Source: Thereva unica
Taxonomy: Eukaryota > Arthropoda > Insecta > Diptera > Therevidae
Length of the DNA stretch: 64,000 nucleotides
NCBI GenBank assembly: GCA_949987705.1
Contig: OX465281.1
Location: 139,362,876 to 139,426,875, forward strand
Direction of reading: 5' to 3'
The notes beneath the pieces are model-generated. The model worked only from the letters and a program-made list of their open reading frames with translations, was not told the DNA's origin and searched no databases. Position 1 is the stretch's first letter, and each line of letters starts with the position of its first letter. Below, piece after piece: positions 10,861 through 22,319 of this stretch. Both the position numbers and the translations under genes were made by a program.

Positions 10861-13800
10861 CTGAAAATTTATAAGGACGTTTTATATTATTTTCATGGAT
10901 ATTTTCTAGCCTATATTTTCTAAATTTGGGCTCTTCTTTATGGCGAAGAGATTTATAGTTTTTTATAAAACCTAAGGGTCTATTCTCAATATAAGTTTCA
11001 CGATTTTTATTTCTTCCCTCTATAACATGTTTCTTTTTCCTTTCTATTCTTTGTTTAATGATTTCGTGTTTGACTTTACAGTTTTGTACTTCCATAGGAG
11101 TACACTTTATAGTAGAGTGGTATGTATTATTATATAAAGTAATGGCATCAAGAATTTGCGTTTTAATTGGTTGTTTATTTTCTAGATTTAAAACTCTAAT
11201 TTTTTCTGTGATTGTGTTATTTAACCTTTCAATATCGGAATTTCCGGTGTGGTTGTTTGGCTTGGTAATGTGAAAGTCAATATTTTCTTTTTTGCAGAAC
11301 TCCTCAACGTTCGTGGATTTAAATTCATTGTCGAAAACAAATTTTTTCACTTTACCTTGAATTGAAATAAAATGCTTAAGTTTTTCAACGATTGTTCGAC
11401 TGTTTCTGTCTTCTAAATGGAAGCTAATTGCGAATTTCGAAAATTTATCAATAAAATTGATAAAGGATTGTTTGCTGTTGACATACACATCGACGTGCAC
11501 AATTTCGTTAATTGTTGAGGGTGTCTCTGTGAAACTAAATTTTTTTCTTATTGGGTTTCGGTCATATTTTCCTAAAGAGCATATATCACAATTATTTATT
11601 ATTTTCCAAATATGTGTTTTAAGGTCAGGGTGGTAAATTTTTTGTTTCATTCCTTCATAAGTTGGTATAATTCCCGAATGTCCCACTTCATTCTTGTGAA
11701 AGAGCGCTATTTGTCTTTTTAGTCTGTCTTCATCTTCTATATCTATTGCAAAGTTGGTGCATTTAAAAAATTTAAAAATGTTTCGGTTTGGGAACAAAAG
11801 TATTAATTTCTGTTGTAATTGGTTATATTCGCGATCGCTTAAAATAGTGTGGACTCCTATAACACTTTTATTTACTATATGTCTACTTAAAATGTTAGCG
11901 ATGTGATTATTATTTAAATCGTTTTTATCGATATATATTCTTTTATTTCTAAAAATTGTTTCATATTCTCTATCCTTCTTTTCAACGAATAATATTTGTA
12001 TTTTAAACCTATTAACGACAGTGTCAAGTATGGGGATATGTTCCTCCAGGTTTTCTTCTTGGGAATGAATTGTATTATCAATTTCATTATCATCAATGTT
12101 GTTTTCCATTGACCCAATTGAAATTTCTTCAGAAATTTCATTTTCTTCGTTTATTTGCCTTTCCAATATAGGCATTTCCCGATTTTCATTGCTATTTTGA
12201 ATTTCGCCGCTTTCTCTTTGGAGTATGGGCATATCAATATATTCGTTCAGAGTTTCATTCACGTTAATTTCGTTCGTTTCTACATTTACTCTACTGAGAA
12301 AGTCTGCAATTCTGTTCTCTTTTCCTTTAATAAAATCAAGTTTAATATTATACTCTCCTAACTGTATCAGCCACCTCTGAAGTCGAGGGTTTATATCTTT
12401 ACCTGCATGTTTACTGTATAACCATTTTATTGGTTGGTGGTCTGTTAATAATTCAAATTCTCTCCCAAAAAGATAAGGGCGATAGTATTTCACACCCCAA
12501 ACTATTGCTAACAGTTCTTTTTCTGTTGTGGAGTAGTTTTGTTCGTGACTATTTAATGTGCGGGAAGCATAGGAAATAGGATGAGTGTCCTGGGTTAAGA
12601 CAGCTCCTATAGCAAAGTCACTAGCGTCTGTAATAAGCTTGAAGGTTTTATTAAAATCTGGATACCTTAGGATTGGATGATTAGTTATTAAGTCTTTCAA
12701 TTTCTCGTAGCCCGCTATGAAACTGGGGTCATTTGTATTGACTCGGGCATTTTTCTTTAAATATTTCGTTAGGGGAAGAGCAATATTGGCATAGTTCTTT
12801 ATAAACTTTCGGTAAAATCCAGTTACTCCTAGAAATGATTTGATTTGCTTTTGAGTAGTTGGTAGTTTCAGATTTTGTATTACTTTGATTTTATTTGGGT
12901 TTGGTCGTACACCTTGAGGTGTTAGAATGTGTCCTAGGTATTCAGTTTCTTTTGATAGAAAATTACATTTATCAATTTGTATTTTTAATTTTGCCTCTCT
13001 TAATTTGGAAAATATTTTTCGGATACTTAGAATATGTTCTTCAAGAGATGTACTGAATATCAGTATGTCATCTAGGTAAACTACACAGATTTTATTTATG
13101 TAGTCCCTGAGAACTGAATTCATTAACCTCTGAAAGGTTGACGGGGCATTCTTTAATCCAAAAGGCATTCTGACGTATTCGTAATGGCCATTTGGAGTAG
13201 AGAATGCTGTTTTTTTTATATCCTCTTCTCTTACTAGAATTTGGTGGAAGCCCTTCGCCAAGTCTAATGTGGTGAAGTACTGAGCTTTTCCCAATTTATC
13301 CAATATGTTATCAATATTGGGAATTGGAAATTTATCGCTGATCGTTACTTCATTCAATTTGCGGTAGTCGATTACTATCCGCCATTTACTTATGCCTGAA
13401 TTATCCGTTTTCTTTGGAACTATCCAAAGAGGGGAATTATAAGGGGAATTACTTTTTCTAATAATTCCCTGTCTAAGCATCTCGGATATTTGCTTTTCAA
13501 TTTCTTTCTCATGAATCTGAGGATACCTATATATCTTTGAATAAATAGGATTATCGGTTGTGGTGATAATTTCATGCCGAATTTCATGAGTGAAAGAAAG
13601 GTTATCACCTTCCTTGAAAAATAGTTCATCAAACTTCTTTAATAAATCGGTGATTGAGGTGTATTCTTCTTTATTCAAGTGGTTTAATTTTAATTTATTA
13701 TAAAAACTTGTGTTATAACCTTCTGGGATGATTATTTCATTTATTTGGTATAGATGACTATCGTCAAAAGGTATTGTGTTTTTATTTGTTTCTAATTGTC

Positions 13801-14137
13801 CATCTTCTAGGTTTATATGCCCTTTCATTGCACATAGTAGATTATATCCAATAATTGCGTCATATTTTCTTTTTAAGGGAAATACTTTCCATGATATGGT
13901 ACCTTTAATAAAGAATTCTTTCGGAATTGGGGTAACTATTTCATGATCCATTTTATTGGTGCTATCAATAGTGGTATAAAACAAAGGGTTTAATAATTTT
14001 ACCTCTGAAATATTTTCGAAAAGTTGAGGTTTAATTATACAGGTTTCTGAGCCTGTATCAAGGAGACATCTGATTTTTGTGTCACCTACAGTAAGGGTTA
14101 CTATGGGCAGTTCGGGTTTGGAGGTTCTACATGAAAA
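10790..14137 (-). CDS. pol: errantivirus Pol (protease, reverse transcriptase, RNase H, integrase)
   Basis: About 1,116 codons open from the slip site to 10790; the first Met is internal (13984). Protease shows LLDTGSE near 14060. Reverse transcriptase carries LDLAKGFHQI and the catalytic VVYLDDILIF. RNase H follows (TDASDFAIGAVLTQ, TEKELLAIVWGVKYYRPYLFG). Integrase has an HHCC finger (H near VGHSG, then CDICSLG) and a DDE core with VDVYVN and FDNEF. Order and length match errantiviruses. The last 35 bases overlap the env frame. No stop or frameshift was found. Confidence 0.93.
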   Translation of the reverse strand, partial: FSCRTSKPELPIVTLTVGDTKIRCLLDTGSETCIIKPQLFENISEVKLLNPLFYTTIDSTNKMDHEIVTPIPKEFFIKGTISWKVFPLKRKYDAIIGYNLLCAMKGHINLEDGQLETNKNTIPFDDSHLYQINEIIIPEGYNTSFYNKLKLNHLNKEEYTSITDLLKKFDELFFKEGDNLSFTHEIRHEIITTTDNPIYSKIYRYPQIHEKEIEKQISEMLRQGIIRKSNSPYNSPLWIVPKKTDNSGISKWRIVIDYRKLNEVTISDKFPIPNIDNILDKLGKAQYFTTLDLAKGFHQILVREEDIKKTAFSTPNGHYEYVRMPFGLKNAPSTFQRLMNSVLRDYINKICVVYLDDILIFSTSLEEHILSIRKIFSKLREAKLKIQIDKCNFLSKETEYLGHILTPQGVRPNPNKIKVIQNLKLPTTQKQIKSFLGVTGFYRKFIKNYANIALPLTKYLKKNARVNTNDPSFIAGYEKLKDLITNHPILRYPDFNKTFKLITDASDFAIGAVLTQDTHPISYASRTLNSHEQNYSTTEKELLAIVWGVKYYRPYLFGREFELLTDHQPIKWLYSKHAGKDINPRLQRWLIQLGEYNIKLDFIKGKENRIADFLSRVNVETNEINVNETLNEYIDMPILQRESGEIQNSNENREMPILERQINEENEISEEISIGSMENNIDDNEIDNTIHSQEENLEEHIPILDTVVNRFKIQILFVEKKDREYETIFRNKRIYIDKNDLNNNHIANILSRHIVNKSVIGVHTILSDREYNQLQQKLILLFPNRNIFKFFKCTNFAIDIEDEDRLKRQIALFHKNEVGHSGIIPTYEGMKQKIYHPDLKTHIWKIINNCDICSLGKYDRNPIRKKFSFTETPSTINEIVHVDVYVNSKQSFINFIDKFSKFAISFHLEDRNSRTIVEKLKHFISIQGKVKKFVFDNEFKSTNVEEFCKKENIDFHITKPNNHTGNSDIERLNNTITEKIRVLNLENKQPIKTQILDAITLYNNTYHSTIKCTPMEVQNCKVKHEIIKQRIERKKKHVIEGRNKNRETYIENRPLGFIKNYKSLRHKEEPKFRKYRLENIHENNIKRPYKFSGQNDFLLDSNPSHGPSSSGNIDN

Positions 14138-15318
14138 TTTTGTTCAATATTGCCAATTTCCATTGGTTCCGTATTGTTGTTGTTGTGAAGATTATTGTGA
14201 TTAGAGTTACTATTAACGTAATTCCTACTCCTATTAGAGAAATTATATTTACCAGAGTTGTTATCTATAATCCTACGAGTTGAATTACTATTTCTTTGGT
14301 AATTTGATGTATTATTGTTATATTGCCTATTAAAATTGTTATTATTATTATAAGTATTTCGAGAATTTGTGCTATTTATGCTTTCTTTGCTCTGATTATT
14401 ACTAAAATTGTCATTAAAAGATCTAAAGTTATTTTGTTGTCCGTATGGGTTGTTATATTTATCAGAATTACTTATCTGATATTTATTTTGTCTGCTATAA
14501 TCCCTACTATTTCTAAAATTGTTTTTCATTTTTTTATGACCAAAAGCAATAGCTCTTTCATCATCAAGTAGTTTTAATTCAGAGAATTTATTGTATATTT
14601 CAATTAAAGTCAAATTCTTGTCAATATTCCCACGAACTAAACTATCTATTTTTTCCATAAGGATTCCTACTAGATGCCTATCATTGTTATAGGGAGAATA
14701 AATTTCAGGCCTATATCTTTCGCTTTCAAAACTGTATAACTCATTTAACTTGTAATTTACTGTTCTAAGTATGTTAAATAATTCTCTTAAAGTGCCTACC
14801 TTAACATTACGGCATTCATTTATTAACTCGGCATAGTCCTTACGAGGACGAAAATGAAGTTTTAACTCGGCTTTTGCTGAATCCCAATCAAGCTGCTCTC
14901 CTAACCGTTGGATGCACCTCTTCGCTTCTCCTACTATTTTTTCATTTAAGATGATCCGAAGGGCATATGCCTCGAGACCGTCGTTGCTGCAAAGTTGAGT
15001 TGCATCATCCACTGATTTGATGAAATCCATTAGGCTGTAGTCATCCTTCCCATTGAACGGTGTTAAACGCCGAAAATGCTTTAAAACTTGGTCAGCTGTT
15101 AGTTCGAAGTGATTGTGGTTTTGTGGTACTGGTTGTTGATTTTGTTGCATCAGCTGTTGTTGCGCCGCCTGCTGCTGCTGCAATTGTTCCCTTAGTTGTT
15201 TAATTTCCTCCTGTTGTTGGTGGATCGATTGCAACAATATTGATAATTGCTGTTCAGTAGCCATTTCGCGGTTCGTGTTGCGATTATTGTCGAATGCTTG
15301 ATGTAGCTTGTCTTTCAT
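14101..15318 (-). CDS. gag: errantivirus Gag
   Basis: A 405-codon open frame. Gag assembles the particle and packages RNA. The N-terminal part (residues about 20-75) is rich in Q, with QQ runs typical of errantivirus Gag. The middle (about 80-270) is the globular capsid-like part. The C-terminal third is N- and S-rich and basic. There is no CCHC zinc knuckle, which is normal for this group. The start is the first Met after the AT-rich leader; a second Met lies 18 codons on. Pol follows in the -1 frame and overlaps the Gag end by about 40 bases. Confidence 0.9.
   Translation of the reverse strand: MKDKLHQAFDNNRNTNREMATEQQLSILLQSIHQQQEEIKQLREQLQQQQAAQQQLMQQNQQPVPQNHNHFELTADQVLKHFRRLTPFNGKDDYSLMDFIKSVDDATQLCSNDGLEAYALRIILNEKIVGEAKRCIQRLGEQLDWDSAKAELKLHFRPRKDYAELINECRNVKVGTLRELFNILRTVNYKLNELYSFESERYRPEIYSPYNNDRHLVGILMEKIDSLVRGNIDKNLTLIEIYNKFSELKLLDDERAIAFGHKKMKNNFRNSRDYSRQNKYQISNSDKYNNPYGQQNNFRSFNDNFSNNQSKESINSTNSRNTYNNNNNFNRQYNNNTSNYQRNSNSTRRIIDNNSGKYNFSNRSRNYVNSNSNHNNLHNNNNTEPMEIGNIEQNFHVEPPNPNCP
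14134..14140 (-). promoter_or_regulatory. putative -1 ribosomal frameshift site between gag and pol
   Basis: On the minus strand the Gag frame reads CA A-AAT-TTT CAT, which fits the X-XXY-YYZ slip pattern. The -1 frame is closed just upstream by a TGA and open from here through protease, so a slip at this heptamer gives Gag-Pol. Confidence 0.65.
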
Positions 15319-15338
15319 ATATACACTTATTTATTATG

Positions 15339-15342
<4 letters not shown>

Positions 15343-15418
<76 letters not shown>
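15343..15418. repeat. (AT)n microsatellite in the errantivirus leader
   Basis: About 75 bases of near-pure AT dinucleotide between the 5' LTR and the gag start. It may be unstable in length between copies. Confidence 0.9.
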
Positions 15419-15426
<8 letters not shown>

Positions 15427-15654
15427 GAAAAATTTTCCACTTTAACGATCCTTAAGATGTTTTTTTTTTTTTTTTTTTTACTATCTTACTGGATCACTGG
15501 ACTGTACTATCCTTCTTTAATTAATTAACTTCACCCACTAACACAAATTATTCACTCGACCGCAATTTGAACTAATTTAAAAAAAACTATTTTAAAAAAA
15601 CTACCGAGAACTTATCTTAGGATAAGTTTTAATTAACTATAATCGGTTCGGTTC

Positions 15655-15670
15655 ACTTTTCGATTGCGCC
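15655..15670 (-). promoter_or_regulatory. primer-binding site, probably tRNA-Ser
   Basis: Directly beside the 5' LTR the minus strand reads GGCGCAATCGAAAAGT. The GGCGCA start fits the tRNA-Ser primers used by 17.6/297/ZAM-type errantiviruses. Confidence 0.6.
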
Positions 15671-16127
15671 AGTTATATATTATATTTATTATAATATATG
15701 TTAATTTAAAAAAAAACAATAATTATCTTTAGATTAGTATTCTTTTTATTTATAACTTGATTGAGCTCTTCGGAGTCAATCTTTTTCTTTTGAAGGTGGT
15801 CTAAGACTGAATTATTACATTTCTTAAAATTACTTCGATTATCAATTTAGCGGTTCTAAGCAAATTTGAAAATTAAATTTTTTGGTAGGAAATGCTTTTA
15901 TCAGCATTTCCTGTTTTTTGGAAAATGAAAATTGTTGGCAGGAAATGCTTTTATAGCATTTCCTGTTTTGTTTGGATTTGTTGAAATTTGATTTTTATAT
16001 TTCCGGAGGAGTGCTGACGGGATCGTTCTCACCAGTAATTTTTGTTAAATTTAAGTTTTTTATTAATTCTTCGAATTCTAAATTTATTGACTGGGGAGAA
16101 CGATTTACCGAAGCAGCTAATGTAACT
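15671..16127 (-). repeat. errantivirus 5' LTR
   Basis: 457 bp, the promoter-side LTR for the minus-strand element. Followed by CGCG, the second copy of the target-site duplication, then LINE copy 3. Confidence 0.95.
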
Positions 16128-16549
16128 CGCGCGAAGATAAGGGCTGCTAACTGTGGGGGTGAGCCGAGCGGTCAAGTCTTGTGTTGCGGGAGAAATGTTG
16201 CCGTGGAGGCATGAGGTTACTTAATGGAGCAGTCATTATGAAAGAAGCGATAAAATTTTGCAAGAACTGCTACATTCCTACGGTGGCTTAATGAGTCAAT
16301 TCAAGAGCAAATGGCGCTGTCACCAATAAGTTAGAGGGCGCGGTTTTGCACCTTGTCCAGCCAAGCTAAGATGGTTCTTGGGGCCCCGGCCCAGATATAC
16401 GAGTTGTATTCAAGACGGGGACGAATGTAGGACTTGTAAATTATAGCCCTGGCAGACGGCTGAAGGAGAAATTTGCACCTTTTGAGGAATCCCAACACTG
16501 GGATGCTTGTTTAGCTCTTTGGAATATGTGGTTATTCCAGCGCAGATCT

Positions 16550-17752
16550 TCAGCTAATGTTACGCCTAGGATTGATTGAATTGGACAACAGTTGGCGATG
16601 ATTTAGACAAGGTCTGACATGCGCTTGTGTTACATTATCAAAACCATAGGAGTAACGTAAAGTACCGTCATCAGCAAAGCTGTGGAGTGAGTTGGAGGGG
16701 ACTGAGAGCACGTCATTTATAAAAACTAGGAAGAGAGCTGGTGATAGAATTGAGCCCTGGGGAACACCTGCGGAGATGTGGTGGGGGTCGGATTCGACGC
16801 CATCCAATACTACCTTGATTGAACGGCCAGAAAGGAAGCTCTCAATCCAGTTCTTCAGAACAGAGTCAATACCAATAGCTTGGAGTTTAGCCAACAGAGC
16901 GGGATGCCATACTCTGTCAAAAGCCTTGGAGATATCCAGAGCAACCAGGCCAGATTCACCAAATCGGTGTATACTTCGGCTGAGGTGCTCCGTTAGGCAA
17001 ACAAGGAGGTCGCCAGTAGATCTTTTCGATCTAAAGCCGTATTGTTTGTCGTTCAATATTTGGTTGTATTCAAGATATTCCATAAGCTTTCTTTTTATTA
17101 TTGTCTCCGTAATTTTGAGAGAATAGAAGTAATTGCTATTGGGCGGTAGTTAGCAGGGTCACTAGCTTCACCTTTTTTCGGTATAGGCTGAACATGAGCC
17201 AGTTTCCAGGAGTCAGGATAAACTCCGGAGAAGTATGAAAGTGCAACAACTTTGCGAAGAGGTTTAGCCAAAGGTGAGGCACATTTTTTAAGAACTATAG
17301 GGGAAATTTGTCGGGGCCAGTGGCTTTGTTGGAATCCAGCTCTTTGAGACACTTATACACTTCACGCGTCCTGAAGAAAACTCTATCCATTGAGTGAGCG
17401 GAACACTCGATGGTGGGCGGTTGCATGTCGGCATCGGGTAAGGAAGAAACAGAAGTGCAAGTAGATCGGCCTTGAGTTTGCTTTCTGTTATCACCTGTTT
17501 GTTATAAATGAATGGAGGCGTTGTATGTGAAGTGAAATTCTTCCTGATGGAGGTTACCAAGGACCAGAAGTTTTTACTGCCAGCAGTGGAGTTTATGAGT
17601 TTACCTCTCAGTCTGTCATCGAATAATTCTTTGACTTTCTTGATGGTGGATTTACAAGAGTTTCTCAACCTGATGTACTCACGTCGAGATGTTTCGCTCG
17701 GAGAATTTTTGTACTGTCTGTAGGCGGCTTCTTTGGTTTTGATTGCGTTCAT
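16550..17752 (-). pseudogene. LINE copy 3 ORF2 remnant (reverse transcriptase)
   Basis: Three overlapping minus-strand pieces in different frames: 17752-17288 (linker between endonuclease and RT), 17352-17098 (RT fingers, NYRPIA motif), and 17083-16550 (RT palm with LDISKAFDRVWH, AGVPQGSILSPALF and FADD). Frameshifts near 17300 and 17090 and decay after FADD show it is inactive. The endonuclease proper lay to the right of 17773 and is cut off by BEL A. Confidence 0.85.
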
Positions 17753-17773
17753 ACACTCTCGATTGAACCATCC

Positions 17774-18265
17774 TGTTCACGTAAAAGGCGCCAATAAAGA
17801 AGAAAGATCTCCAAACAAACAAAACACAATTTCAAAGAAATCAATAGTTAGTTTAATGCACAATAAATTAAATTAATTTAATACACAATAGATTATACAC
17901 AAGAAAACTAACACGGTAATTATTTTAAGGCACAATAGATTACAAAACAATAAAATGAACACGGTATCGATAATACTTAAACGTTTCGGCGGACGGTCGT
18001 GGTCTTCCCCACGCAACTTCTTAAATATGACTCCTCGTTGTTCTGGTCTTTTGACACTGGACACCTCCTGGTCGTCGATGGTTGTTCCGGATGGGTCATC
18101 AGTCGTTGCTGGCTATTAATATTCAGGTCGTTCATTCACATTTGATGCAATTGTTGACTGAACATTCGCGTTGAGCAATTCTGCTGATTTTGTTAATTGC
18201 TTCATACCGCGAATGTATGTCAATTATTTACCTGGCCTGAACATTCCTTATTTAACGCCTGAACA
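17774..18265 (-). repeat. BEL A 3' LTR
   Basis: 492 bp. On the minus strand it begins TGTTCAGGCG and ends ACGTGAACA, with purine tract AAGGCGGGCAGAA directly before it. The short motif TGTTCAG recurs inside. The 5-bp flank on the LINE side is CATCC; its partner is missing with the 5' LTR. Confidence 0.82.
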
Positions 18266-18598
18266 TTCTGCCCGCCTTGAAATCTGTTAGATTTCAAATG
18301 ACTTTTCTGAAATAAACAAATGGAGAATTACTAATGTTCCGCGTCTAGATAGCATTTCCTCTATTGTCGACTTGGAAACGGTGAAATTGGTGAGAGGTTT
18401 TAAGGCGCCTCGACTCGCCCTTCCTGATGGTTGTCGGTAGTGAGATTTTAAGAAAAATGCTGGCTAGAATAGAAATTATAGTGAGGGATAAATGGTGCTT
18501 AATTGGTTGCGCTCGTTAAGGGTTTGGAGGCTCCTTTGTATGGTGACGGTTTCAGGATTGTTATTTGCTCCTTGGTCTGAGGTATCTACTGTGACATT

Positions 18599-21500
18599 AT
18601 ATATATATAGATTTTCGAGGGATACCGAATCAGACCACTATTTGCGGGTCCCTTTTCGTCCCTCTGCCTAGAGTCATCTTATTGGGGTTGCAGTGGGTTG
18701 TCCCATTGCTCCCTTACTTCGACTCCCCTAGTTATCGCAAGCAGCTGATTGAAGGGAGTCTGCCTCATGTCCTCCATCCACTGGAGTCCAGTTATGGCAT
18801 CCCTTTTCCTCGCCACCGCCGGACAGTGACACACTATGTGTGTGGCCGTCTCAGGTTCCTCCAGGCACATCCGACAGGTGTCATCCTCCAGAATTCCCAT
18901 TCTTTTTAGGTGATACCTGAAACATCCGTGTCCTGTAATCAGTGCCACCAACCATCTGAGGGTTCTCCTTTGCATATGCAGGATCCTTCTTCTGGCTGCG
19001 GTAATCGGCAGCGTAAGCACCATCTTAGCCTGCCTACACGTGGTCATAGCGTCCCACCGTCTCCGGTGTTCCTCAGCGACCCATTTCTCGATGTAGTTCC
19101 TTACCAACCCTCTGCCAATGGCAGAGTATGGCTCCGGTCCCCAGAATTCCGAGGTTGACCCCTGTTTTGCCAGGTTGTCAGCCTTTTCGTTCCCATCGAT
19201 GCCTGTATGTCCTCTAACCCAAGCTAGCGTCACGTTGTTTTGTTGCGCACACCTGTTCAGTTTTTGGACACATTCCAACGCCAGAGACGCATTAATCTCT
19301 GTCTGGTTCATGCGCTTAATCACAGCCTGATTGTCCAGTGCTATAAGGATACTTCTTCCCTGCACCTGACCCTCATTTATGTGATCCAGCGCGTGCAGCA
19401 GAGCAAGCATTTCCGCCTGGTAGACTGAGGTGTAATTCCCCAAAGCCAGCGAGCAGGTCAGATTTAAGTCCTCCGAGAAGACTCCCGCACCTGCTCTGCC
19501 GTCAATCTTGGATCCGTCCGTGAAGATATATATGTCTTCCGGTCTCCCTTCGGGGAGCGTTCCGTTCCCTATGAGGGTTTTATGATACCTTTCGGTCACC
19601 CTCATTTTTGTGATCCCTTCCATGGGCATCATGAGCTCCCTAATCCCTTTAATGCGATCCAGGATCTTCATGTGCCCATATAAGGTTCCTGACGCCTGCC
19701 ATGCGGCATCCCGTCTCATCCGAATCGCTGAGGCTGCCGCAGTCTTCATCACCTGGAGGTCTAACGGCAGCAGCCCTAACAGCGCCTCCAATGCCGCGGC
19801 GGGTGTGGTGCGGAAAGCACCGCTCACACCTACGCAGGCCATTCTTTGCACCTTGTCCAAATGCCTCTTGACGGTTTTCTGTGTGGCTTTAGTCCACCAG
19901 ACCACCGAGGCATAAGTTATGATGGGTCTCACCATCATGGTATATGTCCAGTATGCTAACCTCGGTGAGATACCCCACCTTAGTCCACATACTCTTCTGC
20001 ACTGGTGAAGCACCCTTGTCGCCTTCTTAATCTTCTCTTCAACGTGGTATTTCCAGGTTAGTCGCGAGTCCAAGTATACACCCAGATACTTGACCATCCC
20101 AGACACCTTGATCCTCGATCCAAAAAGCATGAGGGGCTGAAAATCCAGATCTTTAATCTTCCTAGTGAAGATTATCGCGTCTGTCTTATTAGCATTTATG
20201 GTGAGGCCCTGTTCCGTACACCACTGCTCAACCACTTGGAGTGCATTCCTCATGATATCTGCCGTAGTGCTCATAAACTTGCCACGTGCCACAATCGCTA
20301 CATCATCTGCATACCCAACGGTATGCACGCCCATTTCCTCTAGCCGCCTGAGCAGAGTGTCCACAGTGATGTTCCACAGGAGGGGCGATAGCACCCCGCC
20401 CTGTGGGCATCCCTTGCTGACCCTCCCTCGAAGCCGCGAGTCTCCTGTCTGAATCCTTACCGCTCTGTTTTTCAGCATGCTGTCCACCCACCTTACAATC
20501 ATAGGGCTGACCTCTCGCCTCACCAGAGCGTCTTTGAGTTTGTTGAACTGTATCTTGTCGAAGGCGCCTTCGATGTCCATAATAACGGCCATCGCTATGC
20601 CTCCGGTATACAGTTCCCCCTCGGCTACTCGCACCAGTTGGTGAAGTGCCGTTTCTGTAGATCTGCCAGCCTGGTAAGCGTGCTGGCTTCTACTTAAAGG
20701 GTGCCTCCTTAGCATAGTACTCTCCAGGTGGTCTGCCACCACTCTTTCCATTGTTTTCAACAGAAAGGATGTTAGGCTGACTGGCCTGGAGGACTTCGCC
20801 TCGGTGTAGTCCTTCTTGCCTGGCTTAGGGAGAAATACCACTTTGGTTTCCCTCCACACCGCCGGAATGTATCCTGTTGCTAGACAGGTAACGAATATTC
20901 CCCTAAGCCTGGGTGCAATGACATCTTTGCCCCATTGAAGCAGCGCAGGGAATATTCCGTCACGCCCCGATGTCTTGAAGGGAGAGAATGTGTCTATTGC
21001 ACGTCTCACCCCTTCCTCCGTCACCACCCTGTTAGCCTCCTCTCGGTTCATCCTTGTAGCCATTCTGTTACGAATAGTCCAAGATTTACCCGAGACATAG
21101 CTGCCAGGAAAGTGAACTTCCATCAGGATCTTGTTGGTTTCCTCCAGCGTCTCCGTCATCCTCCCCGACGGGTCACGAACGAGTCCGACTTTGGAGACCG
21201 GGTCCCTGGAGATCATTTTCTGAAGTCTGCTGGCCTCAGATATGCTCTCTATGCTCGAGCAGAAGTTCCTCCACGACTCCCTTTTCCGTCGTCGCAGAGT
21301 TTGTTTCATTTCTCTTTTCTTGGCTTTGTAATTCTCCCAGGCAACCGGGTCATTGCACCTCATCGCTTGGTTGAAAGCCTTTCTGACCTCTTTCTTCAGT
21401 TTCTCCAGCTCCCTACACCACCAGGGTGTGGGATCATGGTCATCCACTGACGTAAGAGGACACGCCACTCGAAAAGCGTTCTCTATCGCTGTCTGCAGGA

Positions 21501-22319
21501 CATGCAACTGAGACTCTGCTTCTCTTGTGGTTTTCGGTGCCCTTGGCACGCGCTCCCCGAGATTCCTGCGCAACATTTCAGTATATCTAGACGTGTCCGT
21601 GTTGCGGGGAATTCTCGTTGTTCTAATTCCGTCTCCCCTGCCCGGGGTTCCGTACTCTATCTCAAATGAAATGGCTCTGTGATCTGACATAGTCGTCCGA
21701 TCCATCACCTCCCAGTTGGTCAATCTTGTCAACATCCGGTTGCTGCATAGAGTTATATCTATGACTTCCCTTCGTCTAGCATCGACGAAGGTTGGTTCTA
21801 CCCCTCTATTTGCAATAACTAGATTGTTGCATTCCACAAATTCGAGCAAAGCCTCTCCTCTATGGTTGTCGTTGGTGCTTCCCCACACCGTGTTGTGTGC
21901 ATTTGCGTCGCAACCAACTATTAACCCTGTGCCTTTTTCGCCACAGGTAATAACCAGAATTTCCAACTCCCTGGTGGGCGGAGGATCTGGCGAATCGTAC
22001 GGAAGGTAGGCTGAGGCTAGAATGAAAGCCCCACTTCCAGTACCTACGCGTACTGCTGTGAGATCTGGTGTGCACAAGTGCGGCAGTAAAACCGCCTGCA
22101 CTCCGTGTTTCACCAGCACACACGTCCTCACTCTTTCATTCGCATTGGGAACGTACAGAGTGTCAAAGCCCCCAGATAGTCCCCTAATCCTACCCTTGTA
22201 GATCCAGGGTTCCTGTATGAGAGCAATATCCAGCTTCATCTCACCGAAGCCTCGCGTCATCATTGCTGATGCTGCTCTGCTATGGTGTAGATTCAACTGG
22301 CAAACCTTTAATTGCCGGA
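18599..22319 (-). mobile_element. LOA-like non-LTR retrotransposon, 5'-truncated, inside BEL A env
   Basis: Flanked by an 11-bp target-site duplication ACTGTGACATT (18588-18598 and 22320-22330), so both ends are exact. The 3' end is a TA dinucleotide run rather than poly-A. The copy begins at the start of the endonuclease domain, without ORF1 or 5' UTR. BEL A env continues in frame on either side once it is removed. Confidence 0.93.

Larger units (their letters stand above)
8977..16127 (-). mobile_element. nearly intact errantivirus (gypsy-group LTR element with env)
   Basis: Two 457-bp LTRs (8977-9433 and 15671-16127) read identically by eye. They bound gag, pol and env in that order on the minus strand. 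LTR ends are AGTTA...TAACT. The target-site duplication is CGCG (8973-8976 and 16128-16131), a target type I associate with errantiviruses such as ZAM and Idefix. A tRNA-Ser-type primer site, a purine tract GGTGATGGAGG before the 3' LTR, a -1 slip site and an env splice acceptor are all visible. No internal stop was seen in any of the three genes, so it inserted very recently and may be competent. It lies inside LINE copy 3. Confidence 0.95.
8697..17773 (-). mobile_element. LINE copy 3, split by an errantivirus and cut by BEL A
   Basis: The LINE 3' end (8697-8976, starting with a T-run and 'gctcaggtgtcaccc') stops at CGCG, where the errantivirus LTR begins. The LINE resumes at 16132 and runs through the RT and endonuclease tail to 17773, where the BEL A LTR begins in the endonuclease region ('gattgaaccatcc'). 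It is more diverged from copies 5-7 than those are from each other, so it is an older insertion. Confidence 0.85.

Noticed and set aside
15343..15418. AT repeat as a possible replication origin or promoter
   Set aside because: It is a plain microsatellite in a retroelement leader with no further support.
20935..21450. 171-codon plus-strand frame
   Set aside because: Antisense shadow of LINE ORF2.
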